Source: Armatimonadota bacterium (GTDB lineage Bacteria; Armatimonadota; JAAZEB01). Taken from it: a stretch of 13,866 nt of DNA. Under the pieces are notes generated by a model. The model searched no databases, had not been told where the DNA came from, and saw only the letters and a program-made list of their open reading frames with translations. The position numbers and the translations under genes are program-made. The stretch spans positions 1 to 13,866 of the forward strand of contig DUUU01000426.1 of the NCBI GenBank assembly GCA_012841485.1, read 5' to 3'. This document shows, in pieces, positions 6,562 through 13,459 of this stretch. How positions within the stretch are numbered: the stretch's first letter is position 1; every line of letters begins with the position of its first letter.

Positions 6562-6603
6562 GGAGGCGCGCCGAGGCAGGGGCCCTTTCCCCGGCGCGCC
6601 TCC
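6562..6603 (+). terminator. Strong 12-bp hairpin after the oxidoreductase gene
   Basis: GGAGGCGCGCCG (6562-6573) pairs perfectly with CGGCGCGCCTCC (6592-6603) around an 18-nt loop, 14 bp past the stop codon. There is no T-tract after it, so it would be an atypical intrinsic terminator or a 3'-end stabilising stem. The next gene starts 47 bp further on. Confidence 0.5.
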
Positions 6604-6650
6604 TCGCTCACACATCGCATATCGTATACCCCGCGGAGAGAGGTCTGGCC

Positions 6651-8099
6651 ATGAGATGCTGTGCGTTCCTTCTCGCATTGTGCGTCGTGTTCGCCCCAGC
6701 AGCCTGCGCCGAATCGGTCTCCCAGCCGGAGATGCTGCTCACCGAGACGTTCGAGACCGTCGCTGAGGGCGCGTTGCCGGAGGGCTGGCAGCCGGCTGGC
6801 GGGAATTGGTCGGTCACGCAGGGCCGCCTCCGCGGTGAGGCGACCGTTTACCTCTCGAAGATCCTGCTCCCAACGCCGGCGCAGAGCGACCTTGCTTTCG
6901 AGGCCGACGTCGCCTTTGAGAGGGCCTCCGATGCCGGCAGGTGGGTCGCCCTCGCCGTGCGCAATCCGGAAGGCGCGGGCGCGCCCCACCTCCAGTTCAC
7001 CCATCGCTTCGACCGCCGTCAACCGAACGGCCTCGAGTTCGGCTGGCTGGCGAGCCACGAACCGGTCAAATGGTCCGTCTTGAGCGTGGGATCGGCCGAT
7101 ATCGCACCCGAGCTCGGCAAAGCACACCGCCTCCGCTTTGAAGTGCGCGGCTGGCAGGCGCGCGGTTTCATCGATGACGAGCTGGTCCTGGAGCAGCCCC
7201 TGTCTCCCAACGCGCTTGTCGCGGGCCGCCTCGCGCTGATCATCAGTGGGGCGACCGCCACCTTCGACAACATCCGCGTCTGGAAGCTGCCCGCTCTGGG
7301 CGCGGAGGAGCTTGACCGGCTGTTGGAGCAGACGTGCACCACTCCGCTCGTCATCGCCCACCGGGGCAACTCGCTCCATGCACCCGAGAACACCCTGGAG
7401 GCGATCCGCCAGGCGATTGATGCAGGCGCCGACCTGGTGGAGGTCGATGTCAACATGAGCAAGGATGGCGTCGTGGTGCTCATGCACGACTATACCGTGG
7501 ACCGGACCACCAACGGCAAGGGGAAGGTCTCGGATCTGACGCTGGCCGAGTTGAAGGCGCTGGATGCCGGCGCCTGGAAAGACCCGAAGTACGCCGGCGA
7601 GCGAATCCCCACGCTGGAGGAGGCCTGCCGCCTGGCCAAGGGGAAGATGCCCCTTGTGCTCGATCTCAAAGGCAATGGATATGCCGAAGAGATCGCCGAG
7701 GTGGTGAACCGGCTGGAGATGTCAGACCAGATCATCGCCGCGTGCTGGACGCTGGAGCAGGCGGCCAACATCCAGCGCCATCTCCCGCTCGTGGTCTGCA
7801 AGCGGATCCTCCCGCGCGGCACCCCCGAGCAGATGGCGGATCCCGGCTTTATCAACACGCACTTGCAGGCAGGCCTCCGGGGGTTTAGCTGCTACAACCG
7901 GATCCTCTCGCCTCTTTTCATCCGCGCGGCCCGCCGGCGAGCGATGCCCGTCTTCGCCTGGACCGTGAACGACCCCGGCGAGATGGAGCGGATGGCAATG
8001 CTGGGAGTGGATGGTATCTACACCGATGACCCAGTCACGCTCCGGCAGGTGCTGGCCAACCTTCGCCGTCGCACCTGGACGCCCGCCCCGCCGCCGTAA
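6651..8099 (+). CDS. Exported glycerophosphodiester phosphodiesterase with N-terminal LamG-like domain
   Basis: The 482-residue product starts with a signal peptide (MRCCAFLLALCVVFAPAACA, likely cleaved after residue 20). Residues about 28-213 form a beta-rich module (FETVAEGALPEGWQ at the start, FDNIRVWKL at the end) like the concanavalin/laminin-G-type domains that bind or sit beside sugars. Residues about 232-470 are a GDPD TIM barrel: VIAHRGN (H237, R238), APENT (E246), DLVEVDVNMSKDG (E264, D266), MHDYTVDRTTNG (H279, D280), then LVLDLKGN and FAWTVND near the end. Family enzymes split glycerophosphodiesters into glycerol-3-phosphate and an alcohol with a metal ion. Here the site is outside the cytoplasmic membrane, where phospholipid head-group or teichoic-type products would be the substrate; the exact one is unknown. 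The ATG at 6651 has AGAGAGG seven bases upstream. No clear promoter is seen in the 47 bp after the hairpin. Confidence 0.9.
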   Translation: MRCCAFLLALCVVFAPAACAESVSQPEMLLTETFETVAEGALPEGWQPAGGNWSVTQGRLRGEATVYLSKILLPTPAQSDLAFEADVAFERASDAGRWVALAVRNPEGAGAPHLQFTHRFDRRQPNGLEFGWLASHEPVKWSVLSVGSADIAPELGKAHRLRFEVRGWQARGFIDDELVLEQPLSPNALVAGRLALIISGATATFDNIRVWKLPALGAEELDRLLEQTCTTPLVIAHRGNSLHAPENTLEAIRQAIDAGADLVEVDVNMSKDGVVVLMHDYTVDRTTNGKGKVSDLTLAELKALDAGAWKDPKYAGERIPTLEEACRLAKGKMPLVLDLKGNGYAEEIAEVVNRLEMSDQIIAACWTLEQAANIQRHLPLVVCKRILPRGTPEQMADPGFINTHLQAGLRGFSCYNRILSPLFIRAARRRAMPVFAWTVNDPGEMERMAMLGVDGIYTDDPVTLRQVLANLRRRTWTPAPPP

Positions 8100-8235
8100 G
8101 CGGCAAAGGGCCAATGCAGCAGCTCAGGCGGATGCGGAGAAGCGGCGCAGGTCTTCAGGTTCGCGCACGTGTTGACCCGCGCCTCTGGGGCCGGCGTGCA
8201 TCACGCAGATGCAAACAACCGCACCGATCAGGCGC

Positions 8236-8264
8236 TTTACAGAAGGCATGGTTTGTGATACCAT
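8236..8264 (+). promoter_or_regulatory. Sigma-70-type promoter of ileS
   Basis: TTTACA (8236-8241), a 17-bp spacer and TACCAT (8259-8264). Start near 8271. This would be the main promoter for ileS and probably the DksA-like, lspA and lgt genes behind it. Confidence 0.65.
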
Positions 8265-8304
8265 AAATCCAGAAGTACACGTTTCGCTGGCAGCGTTGTT
8301 CTTG

Positions 8305-8401
8305 TGGCGAGGGCTCTGCGGAGGGCGTGGCGGCCGGCCCGCCTCCCGGATAGCGCCTCGCCATTGTGCATCGGTGGGCCCTGCGCCCGGCGGGGCTCCG
8401 A
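8305..8401 (+). promoter_or_regulatory. Structured ileS leader, possible regulatory RNA
   Basis: TGGCGAGG (8305-8312) pairs perfectly with CCTCGCCA (8356-8363) and encloses a GC-rich inner hairpin. Behind it TCGG (8371-8374) can pair with CCGA (8398-8401), leaving a UGGGCCC bulge-like stretch (8375-8381) on the 5' side, just before the ribosome site AGAGG (8404-8408). The shape resembles a short T-box acceptor-end-binding element (consensus UGGNACC), and ileS is a classic T-box target. However, one consensus base differs, the N position does not fit the usual A73 of tRNA-Ile, and I cannot find a clear specifier loop. Leader structure is seen; T-box identity is weak inference. Confidence 0.25.
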
Positions 8402-8417
8402 GTAGAGGATGGATCTC

Positions 8418-11225
8418 GTGGATTACCGCAGCACATTGAACCTACCCAAGACGGCTTTTCCCATGAAGGGGAATCTCCCTACGCTAGAGCCGCAGATCCA
8501 GCGGCGGTGGGAGGAGATGGACCTCTATCGCCTCTCGCTGGAAAAGGTGGCCCCGAACGGGCGCTTCATCCTGCACGACGGTCCTCCCTACTCGAACGGC
8601 GATATCCACATGGGCCATGCCCTCAACAAGATCCTGAAGGACCTGATCGTCCGCTACTGGTCGATGCAGGGCTACCAGGCTCCCTACGTGCCGGGGTGGG
8701 ATAACCACGGCATGCCGATTGAGAACAACGTCTCCAAGGAGTTCCGCAAGAAGAAGGTGGTGCCCACCCGCCTGGAACTGCGCCGCCGCTGCCGCGAGTA
8801 CGCGCAGCAATGGATCGACACTCAGCGCGAGCAGTTCAAGCGCCTTGGCATCCGCGGCGATTGGTCAAACCCCTACCTCACGATGGATCACGCCTTCGAG
8901 GCGAAGGTGGTCGATATCTTCGGCGAGCTCGCCGAGAAGGGCTTCATCTACCGCGGTCTGAAGCCGGTACACTGGTGCCCGAACGACGAGACCGCGCTGG
9001 CGGAGGCGGAGGTGGAGTATGGCCCCCACTCCTCGCCCTCGATCTACGTTCGCTTTCCGCTGCGGCGGGATCCCAACGGCATCTTTGGCGACGCCCCTCG
9101 GGAGCGCTGCTACACCATCATCTGGACGACCACACCTTGGACGCTCCCAGCGAACCTCGCCGTGGCAGTTCACCCCGATGAGCAGTACGTCGTGGCGCGC
9201 ATGGGCGACGTCTACTACCTGCTCGCCGAGGCACTCCTGAAGCCGACGATGGAGGCCATCGGCATCACCGATGTGGAGGTGGTCTCCACCCACGCGGGCT
9301 CCGATCTGGCAGGACTCGTCTTCGGCCACCCCTTTGTCGACCGAGACTCCGTGCTCCTGACTGCCACGCACGTCACCATGGATGCCGGCACCGGGGTGGT
9401 GCATACGGCGCCCGGGCACGGCCGCGAGGACTTCGAACTTGGCCAGGCGAACGGCCTGCCCGCGCTCTGCCCGGTTGATGATCAGGGGCGCTTCACCGAC
9501 GAGGCCGGCCAGTTCGCCGGAATGGACTTGAAGCAGGGGAACACCGCGGTGCTCGAGGTGCTGCGCGAGCGCGGGGCATTGCTCCATGAAAGCTCGCTGG
9601 AGCACCAGTATCCCCACTGCTGGCGTTGCCACCAGCCCACCATCTTCCGTGCCACCGTGCAGTGGTTCATGAGCATCGATGCGAATGAACTGCGCCAGCG
9701 CGCGCTCATGGCGATCCAGGGCGTCGAATGGATCCCCGAGGAGAGCATCAACCGCATCAACGCCATGGTTGCCGGCCGGCCGGATTGGTGTCTCTCGCGC
9801 CAGCGCGCCTGGGGCGTCGGGATCCCCGTCTTCTACTGCGCCCAATGCCGGCATGAGATCCTGGACCGGAACGCCATCAACGCCGTGCGCGACCTGGTCT
9901 TGGCGGAAGGCTCGGACGCATGGTTTGAGAAGGACGCCCGCGAGATCCTGCCGGAAGGCTTCGCCTGCCCCAAGTGCGGCGGCACCGAGTTTACCAAGGA
10001 AACCGATATTCTCGATGTGTGGTTCGATTCCGGCTCCACCTGTCGCGCCGTCGTCGAAGCCAGGCCGGATCTCGGTTACCCGAGCGACCTCTACCTCGAG
10101 GGCTCGGATCAGCACCGCGGCTGGTTCAACTCATCGCTGATGATCGGCATGGGCACGCTCGGGCTTGCTCCCTACCGCGCTGTCATCACCCATGGCATGC
10201 TTCTCGATGCCGAAGGGCATGCGATGCACAAGTCGCGCGGCAACGCGATCTCGCCAAACCAGGTGATAGAGCGCTACGGCGCCGATGTGCTCCGCCTCTG
10301 GGTCGCCTCCACGAACTACACCGAGGATGTGCGCCTGGGCGATGAGATCCTGAAGCGCGTCACCGATGTCTACCGCCGCCTGCGCAACACCCTGCGCTAC
10401 TGCCTGGCCAACCTCGATGGCTTCGATCCGGTGGCACACACCGTGGCCTACGCCGAGATGCCTGAGATCGACCGCTGGGTGCTGCATCGGCTGCAGGAAG
10501 TGGTGGGCTCGGTCACCGAGGCGTATGGCGCCTATGCATTCTACCGCGCCTATCACGAGATCCACAACTTCTGCGCCGTGGATCTGAGCGCGTTCTACCT
10601 GGATGTGCTCAAAGACCGTCTCTATACCAGCCCGGCCGACTCGCTGGCTCGTCGTTCCGCGCAGACCGTGCTGCACGAACTGGCGACCGCGCTGTGTGCC
10701 ATGCTGGCGCCAATCCTGGTACACACCGCCGAGGAGGCATGGGGCTACTTGCCCGCCGTCGAGGGCCGGCCCGAGAGCGTGCACCTGGCCGCCTTTCCCG
10801 TCGTCAACGAGGCGTTCCGGGACGAGGAACTGGGAGCACGCTGGGCTCGCCTGCTTGATGTACGCGAGCAGGTGATGAAAACCCTGGAGGAGGCACGGCG
10901 AAGCGGGGCGATTGCCCAGCCACTCGAGGCGCACATCCGCCTCCGGGCCACCGGCGAGTGGCTGGATCTGCTGCGCCGCTATGAGGATGAACTCGCCTCT
11001 ATCTTCATCGTCTCGCATGTCAGCGTCGAGGCGGCCTCCTCGGGTGAGGTAGAGGTTGCGGCCGAACCCGCAACCGGACTGAAGTGCGAACGCTGCTGGC
11101 TGGTCCGTGAGGATGTTGGCACCAGCCAGGAACACCCCACTCTATGTATCCGATGCGTCGATGCAGTAGACCTTCAACAAGGAGGCACTGATGGCTCAAG
11201 AGCTGGATCTGCACCGATACCGTGA
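8418..11225 (+). CDS. ileS: Isoleucine--tRNA ligase
   Basis: IleS charges tRNA-Ile with isoleucine in the cytoplasm. From the GTG at 8418 the product has 935 residues, normal for the bacterial type. Landmarks in order: NLPKTAFPM, the HIGH motif as HMGH (64-67) after PPYSNGDI, the CP1 editing domain with TTPWTLPANLAVAVHP and DAGTGVVHTAPGHG, WCLSRQRAWGVGIP, an internal CAQC / CPKC zinc-type insert, EGSDQHRGWFNSSL, the KMSKS loop as AMHKS (602-606) followed by RGN, an anticodon-binding domain, and a C-terminal zinc knuckle (C890, C893, C910, C913). I prefer the GTG: AGAGG lies nine bases upstream and the protein then begins MDYRSTLNLPKT, as in other IleS proteins. An ATG at 8409 touches the ribosome site directly and would add three residues. 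The end overlaps the DksA-like gene by 35 bp, implying translational coupling. Confidence 0.97.
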   Translation: MDYRSTLNLPKTAFPMKGNLPTLEPQIQRRWEEMDLYRLSLEKVAPNGRFILHDGPPYSNGDIHMGHALNKILKDLIVRYWSMQGYQAPYVPGWDNHGMPIENNVSKEFRKKKVVPTRLELRRRCREYAQQWIDTQREQFKRLGIRGDWSNPYLTMDHAFEAKVVDIFGELAEKGFIYRGLKPVHWCPNDETALAEAEVEYGPHSSPSIYVRFPLRRDPNGIFGDAPRERCYTIIWTTTPWTLPANLAVAVHPDEQYVVARMGDVYYLLAEALLKPTMEAIGITDVEVVSTHAGSDLAGLVFGHPFVDRDSVLLTATHVTMDAGTGVVHTAPGHGREDFELGQANGLPALCPVDDQGRFTDEAGQFAGMDLKQGNTAVLEVLRERGALLHESSLEHQYPHCWRCHQPTIFRATVQWFMSIDANELRQRALMAIQGVEWIPEESINRINAMVAGRPDWCLSRQRAWGVGIPVFYCAQCRHEILDRNAINAVRDLVLAEGSDAWFEKDAREILPEGFACPKCGGTEFTKETDILDVWFDSGSTCRAVVEARPDLGYPSDLYLEGSDQHRGWFNSSLMIGMGTLGLAPYRAVITHGMLLDAEGHAMHKSRGNAISPNQVIERYGADVLRLWVASTNYTEDVRLGDEILKRVTDVYRRLRNTLRYCLANLDGFDPVAHTVAYAEMPEIDRWVLHRLQEVVGSVTEAYGAYAFYRAYHEIHNFCAVDLSAFYLDVLKDRLYTSPADSLARRSAQTVLHELATALCAMLAPILVHTAEEAWGYLPAVEGRPESVHLAAFPVVNEAFRDEELGARWARLLDVREQVMKTLEEARRSGAIAQPLEAHIRLRATGEWLDLLRRYEDELASIFIVSHVSVEAASSGEVEVAAEPATGLKCERCWLVREDVGTSQEHPTLCIRCVDAVDLQQGGTDGSRAGSAPIP

Positions 11226-11562
11226 GATGCTGGAGAAGGAACAGCAGCGGATGCTGCGCCAGATTCGCACCATTGATTCTGGCCAGGACCAGGATATGTC
11301 CGAGACGCTGAGCGAGCTCTCCGACTACGACGACCATCCCGCCGACATCGCCACGGAGACCTTCGAACGCGAGAAGGACCGTGCCCTGCGCGAGAACGCG
11401 CGCGAGACCATAGAGCGCGTGGAGGCGGCGCTGCAGAAGATGGAGAACGGAACTTACGGGCTGTGCGATATCTGCGGCCAGCCGATTCCGGTGGGCCGCC
11501 TCGATGCGGTTCCCTACGCGACGCTCTGCGTGAAATGCCAGGCGGATGTGGAGGGCCCCTAG
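11191..11562 (+). CDS. DksA/TraR-family C4 zinc-finger protein
   Basis: The 123-residue product has a helical N-terminal half (residues 5-85, likely a coiled coil) with the typical SELSDYDDHPADIATETF and EREKDRALREN. It ends in a four-cysteine zinc finger, C92-x2-C95 and C113-x2-C116, in YGLCDICGQPIP and ATLCVKC. DksA proteins enter the secondary channel of RNA polymerase and alter initiation with ppGpp. This short, DDHPAD-containing type matches the YlyA/YteA-like group, and in Bacillus a member of it lies between ileS and lspA exactly as here, so the gene order supports the call. In the group only some members are shown to act on polymerase. The ATG has AAGGAGG five bases upstream, placed inside the ileS reading frame. 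Confidence 0.9.
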   Translation: MAQELDLHRYREMLEKEQQRMLRQIRTIDSGQDQDMSETLSELSDYDDHPADIATETFEREKDRALRENARETIERVEAALQKMENGTYGLCDICGQPIPVGRLDAVPYATLCVKCQADVEGP

Positions 11563-11600
11563 TGGGTCATTCGCCACGCGCCATTTCATTGGCTGGCGGG

Positions 11601-11660
11601 GGCCTCTCTCTGTCCGCGTCCACCATCTGCCCCGGCTGTGGGCGCGGACAGAGACGGGCC
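11601..11660 (+). other. Long near-perfect hairpin between the DksA-like gene and lspA
   Basis: GGCCTCTCTCTGTCCGCG (11601-11618) and CGCGGACAGAGACGGGCC (11643-11660) pair with only a 2-by-2 internal loop. The stem continues inward through a U-G pair (11619/11642) and CCAC/GTGG (11620-11623/11638-11641), leaving a 14-nt loop (11624-11637). That is 17 stacked pairs including the wobble, plus 4 below the internal loop. There is no U-tract after it. It starts 38 bp past the DksA-like stop and ends about 113 bp before the lspA ATG. It could be a 3'-end, processing or attenuation element; the rest of the 211-bp gap shows nothing else. Confidence 0.7.
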
Positions 11661-11773
11661 CCGATCGATGCCGTACCGTTCGAAAGGCCACGAGCGTGAC
11701 GCGCGATCCCTTGGCGCCGGGTAGCAGCGACGACCGCGGCGGTCGGATCGGCGAGGGATCGCAGGGCGATCCG

Positions 11774-12253
11774 ATGCCAGTGGAGTGGCCTCGGTATGCG
11801 CGCTACCTGTGCCTGTCACTACTCCTCGTCGCCCTCGATCAAGCGAGCAAGCACGCCGTGTTGCAGTGGGTGGGCCCTGGCCGCTATCTTCCGATTATCG
11901 GGAGCACCTTCGGGATCCGTCTGGTCGAGAACAGGGGCGTGGCGTTCAGCCTCTTCGCGTCGGCCGGGCCGTTGTTGATCCCGTTCACCCTGGTGGCCGT
12001 CGCCGCCATTCTCTATTATGCCCGCCGGGCCGCGGGCGTTCATCCCTGGATGCTGCTCGCCCTCTCACTGCAACTCGGGGGCGCTGTCGGCAACCTGGTA
12101 GATCGCATTCGCTATGGCTACGTCGTCGATTTCATCTATTCCAGTTTCTGGCCCACGTTCAACGTCGCCGACATCGCCATCACTCTCGGGGCCGGACTCC
12201 TTGCTTACTGCTTGCTGGTATCGCCCGACCCCACCAGGACGGAGTCCTCGTAG
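11774..12253 (+). CDS. lspA: Lipoprotein signal peptidase (signal peptidase II)
   Basis: LspA is the inner-membrane aspartic protease that removes the signal peptide from diacylated prolipoproteins, acting after Lgt. The 159-residue product has four membrane helices (about 10-27, 66-83, 92-107 and 133-150) and the family motifs: DQASKH (22-27), VENRGVAFS (51-59), GGAVGNLVDRI (102-112) with catalytic D110, and FNVADIAI (129-136) with D133. From the ATG at 11774 the length is standard; AGGG lies about seven bases upstream. An in-frame GTG at 11697 with AAAGG eight bases upstream would add 26 hydrophilic residues and cannot be excluded. The lgt gene begins directly after the stop codon, so both are surely co-expressed. 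Confidence 0.95.
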   Translation: MPVEWPRYARYLCLSLLLVALDQASKHAVLQWVGPGRYLPIIGSTFGIRLVENRGVAFSLFASAGPLLIPFTLVAVAAILYYARRAAGVHPWMLLALSLQLGGAVGNLVDRIRYGYVVDFIYSSFWPTFNVADIAITLGAGLLAYCLLVSPDPTRTESS

Positions 12254-13336
12254 ATGCGACCGATCCTGTTCCATATTCCCGCGATCCCGGTTGCCGGCTG
12301 GATCGCGCTCGTCGCCGTCTTCTTTGGCCTGAGCGCCTACTGGGGTCTGCGTGACATCGAGGCCGAGGGCCTCTCCGCGGAGGAACGCGGCCGCCGTCGG
12401 GTGGGAACGCTCGCGGCCAACGCCGTGCTCTTCCTCGTCGCCGTGGCGCTCCTGTGGCGTTTCCAGGACGCCATCGCCCATCCCCTGCCAGTTCGGGCCT
12501 ACGGCTTCATGCTGATGGTGGGCTTCGCCGCCGGCTTGCTCTACCTGCAGCGCGCCTGCCGCGGCTCGGCGCTCCCACCGGAGGGGGTCGTTGACCTCAT
12601 CCTCGGGTTGCTCCTGGTTGCCATCATCTCGTCGCGTCTCCTTTTCGTGCTGCTCCAGTGGGAGAGCTATTCTGACGACTGGCGCGAATGGCTTCGCGTC
12701 TGGGAGGGCGGTCTCTCCTTCCACGGCGGCCTGGGGGGCGGCATCGCCTTCGTGGTCTGGTATGCCCGCCGCCATGCGCTGCGCTTCTGGTGGCTCGCCG
12801 ACCTCATCGCCCCAGGGCTTGCGCTTGGCTACGCCTTTGCGCGCGTTGGCTGCTTTCTCAACGGCTGCTGCTATGGCCGGCCAACCTCGCTGCCCTGGGC
12901 CGTCCAGTTTCACGACCCGCCCCTCTCGACGCATCTGACCCCGCCGAGCCATCCGGTGCAGCTCTACGCGGTTGTCGCCAACCTGGCGCTATGCGGGATC
13001 CTCGCCTACTTCTGGCGGCGAAAGCGGTATGATGGCCAGATCACCGGGCTCTACTTGATCCTCTACTCCGTCTACCGCTTCATAGCGGAGGGTTTCCGCA
13101 AGGGCGTCACCGGCAACCTCTTCGCGCTTGGCATGACCGAGGCACAGTGGGCCAGTCTCGCCATTGCCGCCGCCGGCGTGGCCCTGATGGCCACCCTGCG
13201 CAAGCACGCGAGCGAGGGCGGTCCAGACCCCTCGGGCCTCCTCTCGGCGAACTCCGCGTCGCGCCGCTCCGCCCCGTCGGGCGCCGATCAACCGCCCTCC
13301 GCCGGCACCAAGCGGCGGACCAAGAAGCGGAAGTAG
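12254..13336 (+). CDS. lgt: Phosphatidylglycerol--prolipoprotein diacylglyceryl transferase, N-terminally extended
   Basis: Lgt moves diacylglycerol from phosphatidylglycerol to the lipobox cysteine of prolipoproteins in the inner membrane. The 360-residue product (E. coli has about 290) shows AYGFM (82-86, matching the family Tyr26 region), LSFHGGLGGG (154-163, H157), the signature as ARVGCFLNGCCYG (196-208, R197 and N203; usual form GRIGNFINGE), HPVQLY (233-238) and YRFIAEGFR (274-282). The signature carries Cys where Asn and Glu are common, a variant seen in other deep-branching bacteria as far as I recall. Residues 1-80 add an extra membrane helix ahead of the normal start, and its opening itself resembles a normal Lgt start. 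The C-terminus (318-360) is a low-complexity tail ending in a basic KRRTKKRK. The start codon abuts the lspA stop; GGAG lies nine bases upstream inside lspA. Confidence 0.94.
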   Translation: MRPILFHIPAIPVAGWIALVAVFFGLSAYWGLRDIEAEGLSAEERGRRRVGTLAANAVLFLVAVALLWRFQDAIAHPLPVRAYGFMLMVGFAAGLLYLQRACRGSALPPEGVVDLILGLLLVAIISSRLLFVLLQWESYSDDWREWLRVWEGGLSFHGGLGGGIAFVVWYARRHALRFWWLADLIAPGLALGYAFARVGCFLNGCCYGRPTSLPWAVQFHDPPLSTHLTPPSHPVQLYAVVANLALCGILAYFWRRKRYDGQITGLYLILYSVYRFIAEGFRKGVTGNLFALGMTEAQWASLAIAAAGVALMATLRKHASEGGPDPSGLLSANSASRRSAPSGADQPPSAGTKRRTKKRK

Positions 13337-13459
13337 AGCGACCGTGGCTTGCAGATGGATGGAAGCCGGGCGAGGAGGTCGCGACCTGGCTTCGCCTGTT
13401 CGCTACGCAGCCAGGACCGCGTCGCCCGCGTCCGCGGCGGTTTGGTGAGGTAGGCGAGG
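13337..13459 (+). other. Short gap between lgt and the glycosyltransferase gene
   Basis: It contains the 12-bp palindrome AGGTCGCGACCT (13376-13387), flanked by GAAGCC and GGCTTC. No promoter or clear terminator is visible, so co-transcription with lgt is possible. Confidence 0.4.

Larger units (their letters stand above)
8100..8417. other. Intergenic region and leader upstream of ileS
   Basis: No gene seen. 8100-8235 holds only a small 6-bp inverted repeat (TGCATC/GATGCA, 8197-8213). The promoter at 8236-8264 starts a leader of about 145 nt that can fold into at least two stems (separate entry). Confidence 0.65.

Noticed and set aside
6604..6650. AT-richer patch (catatcgtata) before the phosphodiesterase gene as a promoter
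   Set aside because: No -35 box at a suitable distance could be found.
8865..10115. Minus-strand 416-codon frame opposite ileS, and another of 334 codons at 10131-11135
   Set aside because: Both are complementary shadows of ileS codons; every IleS motif is present in the plus-strand frame.
12065..12952. Minus-strand 295-codon frame opposite lspA and lgt
   Set aside because: Antisense shadow rich in Glu, Gly and Arg; both membrane proteins on the plus strand carry full family motifs.
13376..13387. Palindrome AGGTCGCGACCT as terminator or operator after lgt
   Set aside because: It is a single short GC palindrome with no T-run and no promoter next to it, and is expected by chance in such DNA.
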